From Pirellulaceae bacterium (GTDB lineage: Bacteria; Planctomycetota; Planctomycetia; Pirellulales; Pirellulaceae), in NCBI GenBank assembly GCA_028280445.1, contig JANQLU010000136.1, positions 124,001 through 188,000 of the forward strand: 64,000 nucleotides of DNA. Reading direction: 5' to 3'. How positions within the stretch are numbered: position 1 is the first letter of the stretch; every line of letters begins with the position of its first letter. Shown here piece after piece: positions 35,588 through 45,431 of the stretch. The notes under the pieces were generated by a model. That model was not told the origin of the DNA and ran no database searches. It saw only the letters and a program-made list of their open reading frames with translations. A program made the translations under genes and the position numbers.

Positions 35588-36367
35588 ATGAAAACTCTCG
35601 CTTGTTGCGCCGCCGTGTTGGCGCTGCTGTTTTCACAGCAAACATCAATTGCCCAGTCCAGCAAATGCTCCGTCGTCGGGATGTCCATCTCCAAAAAGAA
35701 AGAGGGAAACGACTTTGGACAAGGCTACATTCCTGGAACGATGGAAGGCGTTCGCGTCTACATCAAAGTTCCCGTTGGTAAAAATATCATCTCGATCGTC
35801 GAGGAAGACCAACCCAAAGTCTTCGATGACAAAGACAAAGATCTGACGGGCAAACGCCGATCCATGAGCCTCAGATACATGGTCGATTATTCAAAAGACA
35901 GAAAAACAGCCGTTATTCCGGTTTCTGGCAGTTTGCTGCCACCAGCAGGTTGTAAATCCATGAGTGTCAAAGGCAAGTTTAAATTTAAATGTGGTAACGA
36001 AACCAAAGATGAAACCGTTGCACTCGACATGAAAACAGGCTTCAAAACCAAAATGGCTGGCCTGGATGTCGAAGTCCGCCGAATCTCAAAAGGATTTGGG
36101 CGAGAAGAAAGCACTCGGATCACGTTTCGATCATCCGAATCTTTTGAAAATATCAAATCCGTCTATGCCATTGATGGCGACGGCAAAGAATCCGAAGGAC
36201 GTTCCGCCGGTTCAAGCTCATTCGGATTCCGAGACAAAAAAACCTACGATCAATCGTACGAATTTCCTGGTAAACAAGATTCGATCAAAAAAATAAAAGT
36301 CGTCTACTTCCACAAAACCGAAGTCGTAGAAGTACCAGTCGAACTTTCATTTTCACTAGGTTTCTAA
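35588..36367 (+). CDS. Hypothetical secreted protein
   Basis: 259 residues when started at the ATG at 35588 (GAGG site just upstream; a TTG 12 bases earlier is less likely). The signal peptide is MKTLACCAAVLALLFSQQ. The mature part is beta-rich, with Lys/Asp-rich turns and a repeated pattern of short beta strands (VRVYIKVPVGKNIISIVEED; YDQSYEFPGKQDSIKKIKVV). Four Cys are spaced at CSVV, GCKS and KCGN, perhaps forming disulfides outside the cell. I do not recognise a family. It lies after sucCD on the same strand, but a role in metabolism is not indicated. It faces csrA across nested repeats. Confidence 0.7.
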   Translation: MKTLACCAAVLALLFSQQTSIAQSSKCSVVGMSISKKKEGNDFGQGYIPGTMEGVRVYIKVPVGKNIISIVEEDQPKVFDDKDKDLTGKRRSMSLRYMVDYSKDRKTAVIPVSGSLLPPAGCKSMSVKGKFKFKCGNETKDETVALDMKTGFKTKMAGLDVEVRRISKGFGREESTRITFRSSESFENIKSVYAIDGDGKESEGRSAGSSSFGFRDKKTYDQSYEFPGKQDSIKKIKVVYFHKTEVVEVPVELSFSLGF

Positions 36368-36372
36368 TCACA

Positions 36373-36511
36373 GTAGGGCCGGTTCCCACCGGCCTGCTCT
36401 CGTGAGCGGCAAGGCGCTAGCCGCCGGTTCGTTAGTGCGCCATACCGGCGGCTAGCGCCTTGCCGCTCACGATGGCTTTGCTATCCATAAACGGCCGGTG
36501 GAACCGGCCCT
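36373..36511. repeat. Family 1 inverted pair carrying a family 2 hairpin
   Basis: The left family 1 arm (from 36373, GGGCCGGTTCCCACCGGCC) and the right inverted arm (36493-36511) flank the family 2 hairpin at 36402-36470. The construction lies between the ends of two convergent genes. Confidence 0.85.
36402..36470. repeat. Family 2 hairpin, nested
   Basis: GAGCGGCAAGGCGCTAGCC on the left and GGCTAGCGCCTTGCCGCTC on the right give a nearly perfect stem of about 25 bp around a loop of about 19 bases. It is embedded between the two family 1 arms. Confidence 0.9.
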
Positions 36512-36518
36512 GCTGGTT

Positions 36519-36731
36519 TTAGCCAGCTCGCACCGAACGCGATGCGTCGTTGGTCAATGTAATCGTGAACTCGTCGACCGGAATCGGTTGCAACTCGCCA
36601 CGCAGGATTTTGACGTCCTGCGGCGCTTTGATTCCCAAACGAATCGTGTTTCCTTTGATTTGCAGAACTTCTACCTCAACGCGATTGTCGATAACGATGG
36701 ATTGATTTTTTTTGCGAGATAAGACGAGCAT
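36519..36731 (-). CDS. csrA: Carbon storage regulator CsrA
   Basis: 70 residues, normal for CsrA when started at the ATG at 36731; an upstream in-frame extension of 38 codons has no counterpart in the family. [14 protein letters not shown] and the RNA-binding positions Leu4, Arg6 and Arg44 (VKILRGEL) are present. CsrA binds GGA motifs in mRNA leaders and controls translation, motility and carbon storage. An AAAGGAACC lies just before the ATG; since CsrA binds GGA, self-control is possible. The C-terminus is short and basic. Downstream, it ends within the repeat-rich space that contains family 1 and 2 palindromes. Confidence 0.95.
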   Translation of the reverse strand: MLVLSRKKNQSIVIDNRVEVEVLQIKGNTIRLGIKAPQDVKILRGELQPIPVDEFTITLTNDASRSVRAG

Positions 36732-37120
36732 CTTTGGTTCCTTTCCCAAGACTGATGACTTTTTTTGAGTTTCGGAAAACTCCGTTGCTTCCGACTCTAT
36801 TTCAATATTCGCAGAGGCAGTGACTCGGCAGGTCAAACCCGTCACAAAAAATTGTGAAGGAATTCTTTTCCTTGCCGAGCATGGTCAAATCCAGTGAGTT
36901 TGACGTTTCTTTCAGGAAAATCTGCTAGCAGAACAAGAATACAAAAAATACTTTGGGCAAAGTCTGACGGTTATCCGGCACCACACTGATGCCTGCTCCC
37001 ACTGCGCAAACGTGTAAATAAACTTTTGTGGCGCAAAAACCGAAGTTTTCGATAGAGAAAATTTTTCCGGTTAAACGGAAAAAACAAACTCGTTCCCTTC
37101 ACACCTTTTCCGATCTACCC
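36732..37120. other. Intergenic region between csrA and DUF11-like gene
   Basis: About 390 bases. A reading frame extends upstream of csrA, but it has no family support. I see no strong hairpin or dispersed repeat. It should contain the divergent promoters for csrA and the secreted protein. Confidence 0.5.
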
Positions 37121-38818
37121 ATGCCCAAATTCTTTCCAGTATGTGTTTTGTTGATGTGTGTCAGCGCATCAATCGCTCAAACACGCTCACAATTACCTGC
37201 GCCAGATATCGTGCCTGACGCCCGCTCGACTTCGCCAACTCGACAGCCTGCCACACCGAGTCAATTCCGACTTCCCCAACTTTTTCGCAACCCTAACCCT
37301 TCCCAAAACGGAATCGAAAACACACGAATCAACAGCGCCACTGGCAAATCGACAGTTCGAAAAAAAACCGATCCGATTCGCCCCAAACGGAGTGTTCGTT
37401 CAGCAACCCTCGTTGTTCAAGCTGCGCCGCCACAACAAATCGGCGATTCTCGAAATTCCATTCGATTGGAAATACGAAACACGGGTAATGAACTCGCCTG
37501 TAACACCAAATTGTCACTGGCAACACGAGGCAACCTCGAAATCGTTGGAACTCAAATTGGACTGCGCGAAGATCTGGTGCAGGAAAGCTCGGCCCACATC
37601 CATTTGGGCTATATCAAGCCAAAACAAAAGAAAATCGTCACCGTCTTTGTTTCTGGGCAATGTCAAAACGCAAGTGATTTGAAAACCAGTATTCGGTATG
37701 ACAAACCCTCATATCTGACCCAACGACCGCTCAGCGACTCGATCCAACTCGTGGTGACTGGACCATCCCAATCGGGCGTCGGAGAAACGTTCTCGCATTT
37801 GGTGTCAATGGTCAACCAATCTGACAAAGTCATGACCGACCTAAAACTGACCCGTAAGCTGCCAGCGTCATTTCATGCAACTGACGGCATCCACCATGTC
37901 TCTATCGAAAAATTGGCTCCAAGTGAAAAACGTACGTTCGTTTTTCGGGCCTCGGGCATCCAACCTGATTTCGGTCGCTTGCGCTACAAAATTGTTCGGG
38001 ACCATCGCTCAAAAACCAGGGCTGTGTCTCACCAAGTCACCAATCGAAAATTTGAACTGTCACTCGTAGGTTCCAGCCACGGGGTCAGTCAGAGCCTGTA
38101 TCGCTACAAAATCATCATGACAAATACTTCTTCCCGCCAACTCAATCGTGTTATCGTTCGACTGCGAACGCCGCGAAATTTTCAGATCAAGATGGTTGAT
38201 CGAAATTCACTCATCAGTCGGAACAAAAACTTGCACGAGTTTTTCATCCCGCGCATCGCACCGGGCGAAACAAAAACGATTCAATACTTCGGTTCCGCAA
38301 CCCAACCGTGCACCACGCGACAATCGGTGGAAACGATCATCCAGCAACGCACGCAGGCCAAAACGGAATTGCAAACCAAATTTCGGGACCCTGAAATCAA
38401 AATGTGGTTTAGCAATCAATCACAATTGCTTCAGGCTCAAACCTGGACAACCGTTCGCCTGAACCTTCAAAATCGTGAAAACGCTGGTATTTCGAATATC
38501 AAAATCCTGGTGTCACTTCCGGCAAATATCGAAGTCAAGAAGTCAGGATTTTTTCGGCGAACCGGCTCTGCCTTGCTCCTCGACCCTCTCACATTACCGG
38601 CGCATTCGAAAATCGAACTTCCGATCACCATTCGCGCGAATCATTTTGAAACGGCAAAAATCGTGGCCCAGATCCAGGGCCGTGTCTCGCGCCTGACAAA
38701 AGCACAACGGATCACCCTGGTAGCTGCCAAATCCAGCCCCCAAGCTGCGGAGCCACCCACAAAACGCACCGTTGTTCGAAGATATCTAAATGACTCGACC
38801 ACCATCAGGTCGCGCTAA
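37121..38818 (+). CDS. Secreted DUF11-type adhesin-like protein
   Basis: 565 residues when started at the ATG at 37121; a GTG 93 bases upstream would leave the signal peptide (MPKFFPVCVLLMCVSASIAQ) internal. A Pro/Arg/Ser-rich linker leads to several beta-sandwich repeats of the DUF11/CARDB type (RLEIRNTGNELACNTKLSLA; FSHLVSMVNQSDKVMTDLKL; VRLNLQNRENAGISNIKILV), each with an asparagine/glycine turn. Such repeats make up surface and matrix proteins. No catalytic motif. It is followed by a family 2 hairpin and a family 4 inverted repeat. Binding partner unknown. Confidence 0.8.
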   Translation: MPKFFPVCVLLMCVSASIAQTRSQLPAPDIVPDARSTSPTRQPATPSQFRLPQLFRNPNPSQNGIENTRINSATGKSTVRKKTDPIRPKRSVRSATLVVQAAPPQQIGDSRNSIRLEIRNTGNELACNTKLSLATRGNLEIVGTQIGLREDLVQESSAHIHLGYIKPKQKKIVTVFVSGQCQNASDLKTSIRYDKPSYLTQRPLSDSIQLVVTGPSQSGVGETFSHLVSMVNQSDKVMTDLKLTRKLPASFHATDGIHHVSIEKLAPSEKRTFVFRASGIQPDFGRLRYKIVRDHRSKTRAVSHQVTNRKFELSLVGSSHGVSQSLYRYKIIMTNTSSRQLNRVIVRLRTPRNFQIKMVDRNSLISRNKNLHEFFIPRIAPGETKTIQYFGSATQPCTTRQSVETIIQQRTQAKTELQTKFRDPEIKMWFSNQSQLLQAQTWTTVRLNLQNRENAGISNIKILVSLPANIEVKKSGFFRRTGSALLLDPLTLPAHSKIELPITIRANHFETAKIVAQIQGRVSRLTKAQRITLVAAKSSPQAAEPPTKRTVVRRYLNDSTTIRSR

Positions 38819-38849
38819 TCCCAACTGCGATATCCAGGACAATACCATT

Positions 38850-38917
38850 GTGAGCGGCAAGGCGCTAGCCGCCGGTCCGTCAGCGCTTGTACCAGCGGCT
38901 AGCGCCTCGCCGCTCAC
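38850..38917. repeat. Family 2 hairpin, third copy
   Basis: GAGCGGCAAGGCGCTAGCC on the left and the inverse GGCTAGCGCCTCGCCGCTC on the right, with a loop of about 20 bases. It lies just after the DUF11-like gene. Confidence 0.88.
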
Positions 38918-38944
38918 AGGATCAGGATCAGCGGAACAGTGAAA

Positions 38945-39131
38945 ATAGGCTCACGCAGAGCCGCCGAGACGCAGAGGTCAGGACGGATAATATCCAACAA
39001 CCTCACAGACGTTCACTTAACCCCGCAATAGTTTCGTTGGACGAATTTGATGGTTTGATACAGAAAACGTGCGCATGAAAACGCATAGAAATCCCAAAAC
39101 TCTGCGTCTCCGCGGCTCTGCGTGAGCCTAT
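38945..39131. repeat. Family 4 inverted repeat
   Basis: The left arm 38945-38976 (with CTCACGCAGAGCCGCCGAG) and the right arm 39100-39131 (with CTCTGCGTCTCCGCGGC) are inverted copies separated by some 120 bases of unrelated sequence. A related pair is at 50107-50256. Confidence 0.8.
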
Positions 39132-39280
39132 CAAAAAATATTCCCGAATCGCCGGTCCACTTGTCATCTCATCAACCTTCATTAAATCACATTTTTCGCA
39201 TCGTTTTCACGCGAACATTTTTTGAACCTTGCGCACTTCAATAAAACAACGATAAGAATTAAGTTGGAAGTGTTTGATTC

Positions 39281-42200
39281 GTGAATGCAGCTGATAGTGA
39301 TACGTTGTCCGAAACGCAAAAACCAGAACCGTCGCTTGACCAGTCGGATTTCGACCAGCTGTTACGGGCAACCGATCACGTTGCAATTTATGACAAATAT
39401 CGATTGCGGCGATGGTTGAACAAAATTCGCCGCTCACCCTCTCCGGAACAACTTTCCAAATGGCAATCGGCACTGGCAACAGCCGTCGAACTGAAAAACT
39501 GGCGGAGCCAACAATCATGGCAACCTGTATTGCAAGACGATTTGCCGATTACACAACACCAACAGAAAATCGCCGACGCCATTCGCGATCACCAGACCAT
39601 CATCGTTTGTGGTGAAACGGGCAGCGGCAAATCGACCCAGCTTCCATTGATCGCGCTCGGTTGCGGATTGGCGGTCGATGGAATCATCGGGCACACCCAA
39701 CCCCGGCGGATCGCTGCGCAAAGTATCGCGGCACGGATTGCGTCACAATTGAAAACTCCACTGGGTCAAACCGTTGGCTACAAAATTCGATTCGGCGACA
39801 AAACCAATCGGGAAACGCTCATCAAATTGATGACCGATGGAATGTTGCTCAGCGAAACGCAAACCGACCGGTTCTTGAATCAATACTCGGTGTTAATTGT
39901 TGACGAAGCTCATGAGCGTTCATTGAATATTGATTTTCTGCTCGGAAACCTCAAACGGATCCTCGAAAAACGACCCGAATTGAAACTGATTATCACGTCA
40001 GCCACGATCGATACCGAACGATTTGCGGAACATTTTCAACAACCCTCCGGCGAACCAGCACCCGTATTCAATATCGAGGGACGAACTTATCCCGTCGACA
40101 TTCAATACAACCCACCACCGAGTGAAAGTGAATTCGAGTCGGCGGAATGGCTGGTAGAACAAACCGCTGAGACGCTGCAAACCCAGCGCGGAGATATTCT
40201 GGTATTTTTGCCGACAGAGCAGGATATCCGAACCGCCCACAAAAAACTGCGTGGCGCTGTCAACAAAACATCTCTGGCGGATCGTGTCGAGATCTTACCG
40301 CTGTACGCGCGTCTTTCATCCGAACAGCAAAATTCGATCTTCAACCCCGGCAAAAAACGACGTGTCGTGTTGGCAACCAATGTTGCCGAATCGTCGATCA
40401 CCGTTCCTCGCATTTCTTGCGTCATCGATACCGGAACTGCCCGAATCAGCCGATACTCACCACGCAACAAAGTTCAACGACTGCCGATCGAGGCGATCTC
40501 CCAAGCATCGGCCAACCAACGAGCCGGTCGCTGTGGACGAATCGGCCCGGGCGTTTGTATTCGACTGTTTTCCAAAGACGATTTCGAGGGGCGAGCCGAT
40601 TACACAACACCGGAAATTCGTCGAACCAACCTTGCGTCGGTCATTCTGCAGGCCGAGTATCTCCGACTCGGCCATGTGGAATCTTTTCCATTTATCGACC
40701 CTCCGCGTCCCGAAGCCATTCGCGACGGCTACAAAACACTTTACGAAATCGGCGCGATCGATCATCAAAATCGTTTGACAGATATCGGCCGCAAACTCGC
40801 CAAACTACCGGTCGATCCCAGGATCGGCCGAATGATCATTGCCGCAGCTGATGAAAACTGTGTTGCCGATGTTTTGATCATCGCATCAGCCTTGGAACTC
40901 CAAGATCCTCGATTGAGACCAGCAGAAAAACAAAAAGCTGCCGACGAAAAACATGAACAATTTCGCGACGACCGATCCGATTTTGTCGCGTTGTTGAACA
41001 TCTGGGATTTTTATCACAAACTCAAATCCGAGCTGTCACGTTCAAAACTTCAATTGGCTTGCAAGCAGAATTTTTTGTCGTTTAATCTGTTGCGACAATG
41101 GCAACAATTGCACCACCAGCTCAAAACCATTGCCAAAGACAACGGAATAAAATCGACTCACCGAACTGAAAACCACGACGCCATTCACCGTAGTTTGTTA
41201 ACCGGTTTATTGTCCGGAATCGCAATGTTGTCGGACAAATTCGAATATACCGGCGCCGGTGGAATCAAATTTCGGCTTTGGCCGGGATCAGCAGTTTTCA
41301 GCAAAAAACCGAAGTGGATTGTCGCGGCGGAAATCGTAGAAACCAGCCAACGATTCGGCAGAACGATCGCTCAAATCAATCCCAACTGGATCGAACCTTT
41401 GGCCAGCCATCTGACCAAATCAACTTTCTCCCAACCCCACTGGAGTTCCAAAGCACAAACGGTCATGGCTCATGAACGAGTCTCGCTATTTGGCCTGCCG
41501 ATTGTCGCTGCCCGACGAAAACCTTATGGAAAAATCGATCCGCAAACGTCCCGTTCTATTTTTATCGAACAAGGCCTGGTCGAAAATCAGATTCGCGAAA
41601 AATTTAAATTCCTGGAACACAATCTACAACTGCTCGACGATATCCGATTGTTGGCCGCCAAAACCCGCCGTCGAGATTTCGTCGTCGACAGCTTTCAACT
41701 GTTGGATTTTTATAACACCCATCTGCCTGAAAACGCTTTCGATGTCGCGAGTTTGCGAAACATGATTCGACGTGATTCGTCGATCGACGAGCAACTCAAA
41801 ATGTCAATTCAAGATGTCGTCGACGACGAAGCTGTTGCGGCGCAGTCTGATGAAAATAGCGTGGAACAACAGCAAACGCTGTTTCCCGACCAAATCCAAG
41901 TCAATGCGTTGACCGCATCGGTTCAATACAAATTCGAACCGGGGGACGAAGCGGACGGAGCCACGATCGAGCTTCCCAAACTCGCGCTGAGCCAACTGGA
42001 CGACACTCAGACGCCGTGGCTGATTCCCGGATTAATCGAACCACACATCATTGCGTTGATCCGAAGTTTGCCAAAATCCATCCGGCGAAATTTTGTTCCC
42101 GCTCCAGACACCGCCCGCAAAGTTGCCGCTGATATTCAGGGCAAATCAGGATCTTTCCTGCAATGTGTCGCCGAAAGCCTTTCAAAGTTTGGACAAACAC

Positions 42201-43252
42201 CGCTGGAAATCTCGATGTTTCGGCTTGAGAAAATTGAACAATATCTCAAACCGAATATTCGTGTCCTCGACGATTCCAGTGAAATCATCGCGCAAGACAG
42301 ATCCATTGCCAGGCTACGTGCCAACCTGGAAATTGCCCGCGATTCGACCGTCACTGATTCTGTCGATCATTCCTGGAACGCCACACAACTAAAAACCTGG
42401 GATTGGCCAGAGATTCCCCAGCAACTGATGATTCGTCGCGGGTCGTCGGTCGTTCCCGTTTTTCCTGCACTTCAAGACCACGCCGACAGTGTCTCGCAAA
42501 TCCTGATGGATTCCAAGGACGCGGCTCGGAGGACAACCGACCGCGGTATCGCCAGGCTGTTCCAAATTGCAAATCGCAAAAACATAAAATCCCAAGTCAA
42601 CTGGTTACCCGACCTCGAACGTCTGGCAATGCTCGGATCAACTTTGTTTGATCTGTCGGAACTCAAACAGGCGCTCGGCGACCTCATGAGTCGCATCGCA
42701 TTCGTCGAATCAAATCCAGCCTGCACCACTCGAACCGAGTTTGAAAACCGACAGGCAACAGCGGCTGAAAAAATATCAATCGCGACGGCACAAATCGCCA
42801 AATGGCTGCCGCGGTTTCTGGAAAGCTTTCATCAAACGCGACTGAAACTCGATGAACTCCCCAAGCAATTTGCAGAAACCCGATCTCACATCCAGGCGCA
42901 AATTGCGACGTTAACCGAACCTGGATTTCTGCAATCAACCGCCTGGCGATGGCTGCAACATTTCCCACGTTATTTTCAGGCGATCATCTCAAGAATCGAA
43001 AAACGCTCATCAACGTCGTCCGAAAAAGAATTTGATGCGATTGGGAAAATCGATGAACACTGGCACCGATTCGAAATCACACAACAAGATCATTTGGCGC
43101 AAGGGATCGTTGATTCCGAGTTGGAACTCTACCGCTGGATGATCGAGGAATATCGAGTTTCTCTATTTGCCCAGCAATTGGGAACCAGCATGACGGTTTC
43201 ACCGCAACGACTTGATAAACAGTGGCGCAAAGTCCGAGTGGTATCGATCTAA
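39281..43252 (+). CDS. hrpA: ATP-dependent RNA helicase HrpA
   Basis: 1323 residues, typical of the long bacterial HrpA (about 1300). Walker A GETGSGKST is at 111-119, DEAH at 208-211, SATIDTERF is motif III, and motif VI reads QRAGRCGRIGPG. The helicase-associated domain follows (PVDPRIGRMIIAA), and the large C-terminal region typical of HrpA includes LPENAFDVASLRNMIRRDSS. DEAH helicases of this type remodel RNA-protein complexes and rescue stalled ribosomes. The GTG start at 39281 is accepted because the alignment begins there. It converges with the TolC-like gene with a gap of nine bases. Confidence 0.95.
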   Translation: MNAADSDTLSETQKPEPSLDQSDFDQLLRATDHVAIYDKYRLRRWLNKIRRSPSPEQLSKWQSALATAVELKNWRSQQSWQPVLQDDLPITQHQQKIADAIRDHQTIIVCGETGSGKSTQLPLIALGCGLAVDGIIGHTQPRRIAAQSIAARIASQLKTPLGQTVGYKIRFGDKTNRETLIKLMTDGMLLSETQTDRFLNQYSVLIVDEAHERSLNIDFLLGNLKRILEKRPELKLIITSATIDTERFAEHFQQPSGEPAPVFNIEGRTYPVDIQYNPPPSESEFESAEWLVEQTAETLQTQRGDILVFLPTEQDIRTAHKKLRGAVNKTSLADRVEILPLYARLSSEQQNSIFNPGKKRRVVLATNVAESSITVPRISCVIDTGTARISRYSPRNKVQRLPIEAISQASANQRAGRCGRIGPGVCIRLFSKDDFEGRADYTTPEIRRTNLASVILQAEYLRLGHVESFPFIDPPRPEAIRDGYKTLYEIGAIDHQNRLTDIGRKLAKLPVDPRIGRMIIAAADENCVADVLIIASALELQDPRLRPAEKQKAADEKHEQFRDDRSDFVALLNIWDFYHKLKSELSRSKLQLACKQNFLSFNLLRQWQQLHHQLKTIAKDNGIKSTHRTENHDAIHRSLLTGLLSGIAMLSDKFEYTGAGGIKFRLWPGSAVFSKKPKWIVAAEIVETSQRFGRTIAQINPNWIEPLASHLTKSTFSQPHWSSKAQTVMAHERVSLFGLPIVAARRKPYGKIDPQTSRSIFIEQGLVENQIREKFKFLEHNLQLLDDIRLLAAKTRRRDFVVDSFQLLDFYNTHLPENAFDVASLRNMIRRDSSIDEQLKMSIQDVVDDEAVAAQSDENSVEQQQTLFPDQIQVNALTASVQYKFEPGDEADGATIELPKLALSQLDDTQTPWLIPGLIEPHIIALIRSLPKSIRRNFVPAPDTARKVAADIQGKSGSFLQCVAESLSKFGQTPLEISMFRLEKIEQYLKPNIRVLDDSSEIIAQDRSIARLRANLEIARDSTVTDSVDHSWNATQLKTWDWPEIPQQLMIRRGSSVVPVFPALQDHADSVSQILMDSKDAARRTTDRGIARLFQIANRKNIKSQVNWLPDLERLAMLGSTLFDLSELKQALGDLMSRIAFVESNPACTTRTEFENRQATAAEKISIATAQIAKWLPRFLESFHQTRLKLDELPKQFAETRSHIQAQIATLTEPGFLQSTAWRWLQHFPRYFQAIISRIEKRSSTSSEKEFDAIGKIDEHWHRFEITQQDHLAQGIVDSELELYRWMIEEYRVSLFAQQLGTSMTVSPQRLDKQWRKVRVVSI

Positions 43253-43261
43253 ATTCCCGGA

Positions 43262-45181
43262 CTATCCACCGAATTGTCCGCTGGCACCGCCAAATTGCCC
43301 GCTGCTGCCGCCCACAGGACCGCCCGTATTGCCGCCTCCTGCAGAACCTCTGGCACCTCCCAATTGCCCGTTTTGTTGGGACGATGCTGGAGGTGGGTTA
43401 CCTGTCCCACGATTCCATTGGCGAGGATTGACTTGTCCGGTAATCGGAGTTTGTCGCGGCACTGTCTGGGGCAATGTTCGATTTTGAGTGTTGACCGGTG
43501 GCAAACTTGCAACGCGCGGTGTTTGTGGATTGGAGCGTCCAACAATTTGCTGATTGTCGGGCAACCGTGACGAATTCAAAACCGAAGTCGTTTGGTATCG
43601 TGTTGGTCGTCCAAACTGCGCCGTTGGCAAATTGCTGTTCACAACATTTTGGTTGGCAATGCTCGAAAGCTGTGGTGTAAAACTCGGGCGAGGAATCAGC
43701 ATCGACGCAACTGTCCGTGGGTTTTGATAGGGCGACGCCACCATGAAAGCGTATTCAGCGGTACTGGCGTTGTACTGAACGACCGAGTTGGCAAACTGCG
43801 TGTTGGCCGCCTGCATCAAACGAACTGCCTCCAGTAACGATGCAACAGTCGCTTGCCCCATAGCATACGCTTGTCGAGCTTGGGACGCGGCGCCTCGGCT
43901 TTGCTGAACCAGTTTCGCGTTAGACTCGATCAGGTTTTTCTGTTGTGGAAGACTCTGGTCCAATTGTCTCGCTCGCCCCGGCAGCATACGACGCCGCGCG
44001 TACAGATCGTAATGGGTTTGATAACCTTGAACCAAAGGCAAATCTTTTGCCAGCGGTAAAATGTCCCGATGTTGTGTTCGCGCATAAGGACTCAAAGCTC
44101 GCTGTGCCCGCTGTAAATTCACCTTTGCCTGCTGCAAACGACTTTCTCCCATCGCGACAGCGGTCTTTAACATGGTTTGTTCATGAGCCGATTGTGGCAT
44201 TTGCAATTGACGCAACACTTGGGCTTCCTGCTCGGCAAATTGCAGCCTCAGCCAGGCACCAAAACAGTTCCAGTATTTTTGTGAAGCCGCCAGTCGAGAA
44301 TTGGGGGCCGTATTTTGCATCACGTTAATCAAACCAACTGGCTCGCCTGGCAACGAACCTTCGATTTTAGCTGGATCGAACTGCCCAAGGATTTGCAACG
44401 CTATGCTGGTGTTGCTCGGAGTTTGACGGTTGGTTGTTGCGTTGCTGACCGGTGGTGTCGTTTGTTGATATGTTACCGGAGCAATCCCGCCGTTTTGATC
44501 TCCAATGGACGAAATCGTCGATGCCGTGTTCGGTTGACGCTGCAAAACGGACGGCGGATCGTTTGTTCGAACATTTTGCTGTCGATTGAGGTTTTGAAAA
44601 TTTGGCTGCGAATTAGGTGAACCGAATGTTCCCCCAGCACCCGTTGGTTGTCTCGATTGATTCAAAACATTTTGTTGTCTGATCGGAGGTGTCGTATCAA
44701 ACTCTTGTTGAGTTCTGGGCTGCATCTGAGTTCCATTCGATTGAACGCTCAACACGCCAGTCGTAACTTGCCCCTGATTCGTGACTTGTCCCTGTCTGTT
44801 GGGAGCCAAAGCATTTGGATTCGAATTTATCGGCAACTGGTCAGTCAGCGACATGCGTTTGGGCGATTGATTGTTGGAGCCATTTCGCAGATTGTTTGGC
44901 GCTAATACTTTTGAATTTTGTTGATCGGATAGTGTGTTGCTGGTTCCGCCCGCCGGAGGAAACTGATCCGGAAGTTTGGCAGCACCGGATTTCTGCCCCT
45001 GATTTTTCGTCTGCTCGTCTGGGAATGTAATCGTCGGCAGTTTACTAAAATCGTCGGTTGTGGGAGAAGAAGTCGGGGGCAGACTGGACTGGCTTTTCGA
45101 CTGCTCGTTCTGTCCATCAGCGGTCGCAGGTATCAACAAACCTGTGACGAAAAACAACACCCAAGGTTTTGGTCTACGCAT
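43262..45181 (-). CDS. Secreted protein with TolC-like helical region
   Basis: 639 residues with a signal peptide (MRRPKPWVLFFVTGLLIPATADG). About 230 residues of low-complexity Asn/Gln/Pro/Thr-rich sequence follow. A helical middle (residues 265-470) is like half of a TolC/OEP efflux protein: QAKVNLQRAQRALSPYART, and AYAMGQATVASLLEAVRLMQ with QYNASTAEYAFMV. Only one such repeat is seen, whereas TolC needs two for its barrel. The end is Gly/Ser/Gln-rich (GGGNTGGPVGGSSGQ). It could be an outer-membrane or surface-attached coil rather than an efflux pore. No transporter genes are adjacent. Confidence 0.68.
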   Translation of the reverse strand: MRRPKPWVLFFVTGLLIPATADGQNEQSKSQSSLPPTSSPTTDDFSKLPTITFPDEQTKNQGQKSGAAKLPDQFPPAGGTSNTLSDQQNSKVLAPNNLRNGSNNQSPKRMSLTDQLPINSNPNALAPNRQGQVTNQGQVTTGVLSVQSNGTQMQPRTQQEFDTTPPIRQQNVLNQSRQPTGAGGTFGSPNSQPNFQNLNRQQNVRTNDPPSVLQRQPNTASTISSIGDQNGGIAPVTYQQTTPPVSNATTNRQTPSNTSIALQILGQFDPAKIEGSLPGEPVGLINVMQNTAPNSRLAASQKYWNCFGAWLRLQFAEQEAQVLRQLQMPQSAHEQTMLKTAVAMGESRLQQAKVNLQRAQRALSPYARTQHRDILPLAKDLPLVQGYQTHYDLYARRRMLPGRARQLDQSLPQQKNLIESNAKLVQQSRGAASQARQAYAMGQATVASLLEAVRLMQAANTQFANSVVQYNASTAEYAFMVASPYQNPRTVASMLIPRPSFTPQLSSIANQNVVNSNLPTAQFGRPTRYQTTSVLNSSRLPDNQQIVGRSNPQTPRVASLPPVNTQNRTLPQTVPRQTPITGQVNPRQWNRGTGNPPPASSQQNGQLGGARGSAGGGNTGGPVGGSSGQFGGASGQFGG

Positions 45182-45431
45182 CCTTGCACCTCAAAATTGA
45201 AGTCGAATTCCATTTCGACGATAAAACGGCCAGTTCGGCCAAGATCAGAATTTCCTTCTATTTCACCATGGCGTCAATCCGAATTTTTTTTGCTGGCATT
45301 TTCCACCTGACAAACCGGCGATTTTACGGGCCATTTTCACAATTAACTTGCCATTTTCGGGATGAATCGATAGCATTCAAACAGCAAGGCTGTCAGGGGT
45401 ACGGGTAAACCCGCTCAAAAAAGGACAAAAC

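Noticed and set aside
36732-36845. 38-codon extension upstream of csrA.
   Set aside because: CsrA proteins begin at MLVLSRK; the extension has no counterpart.
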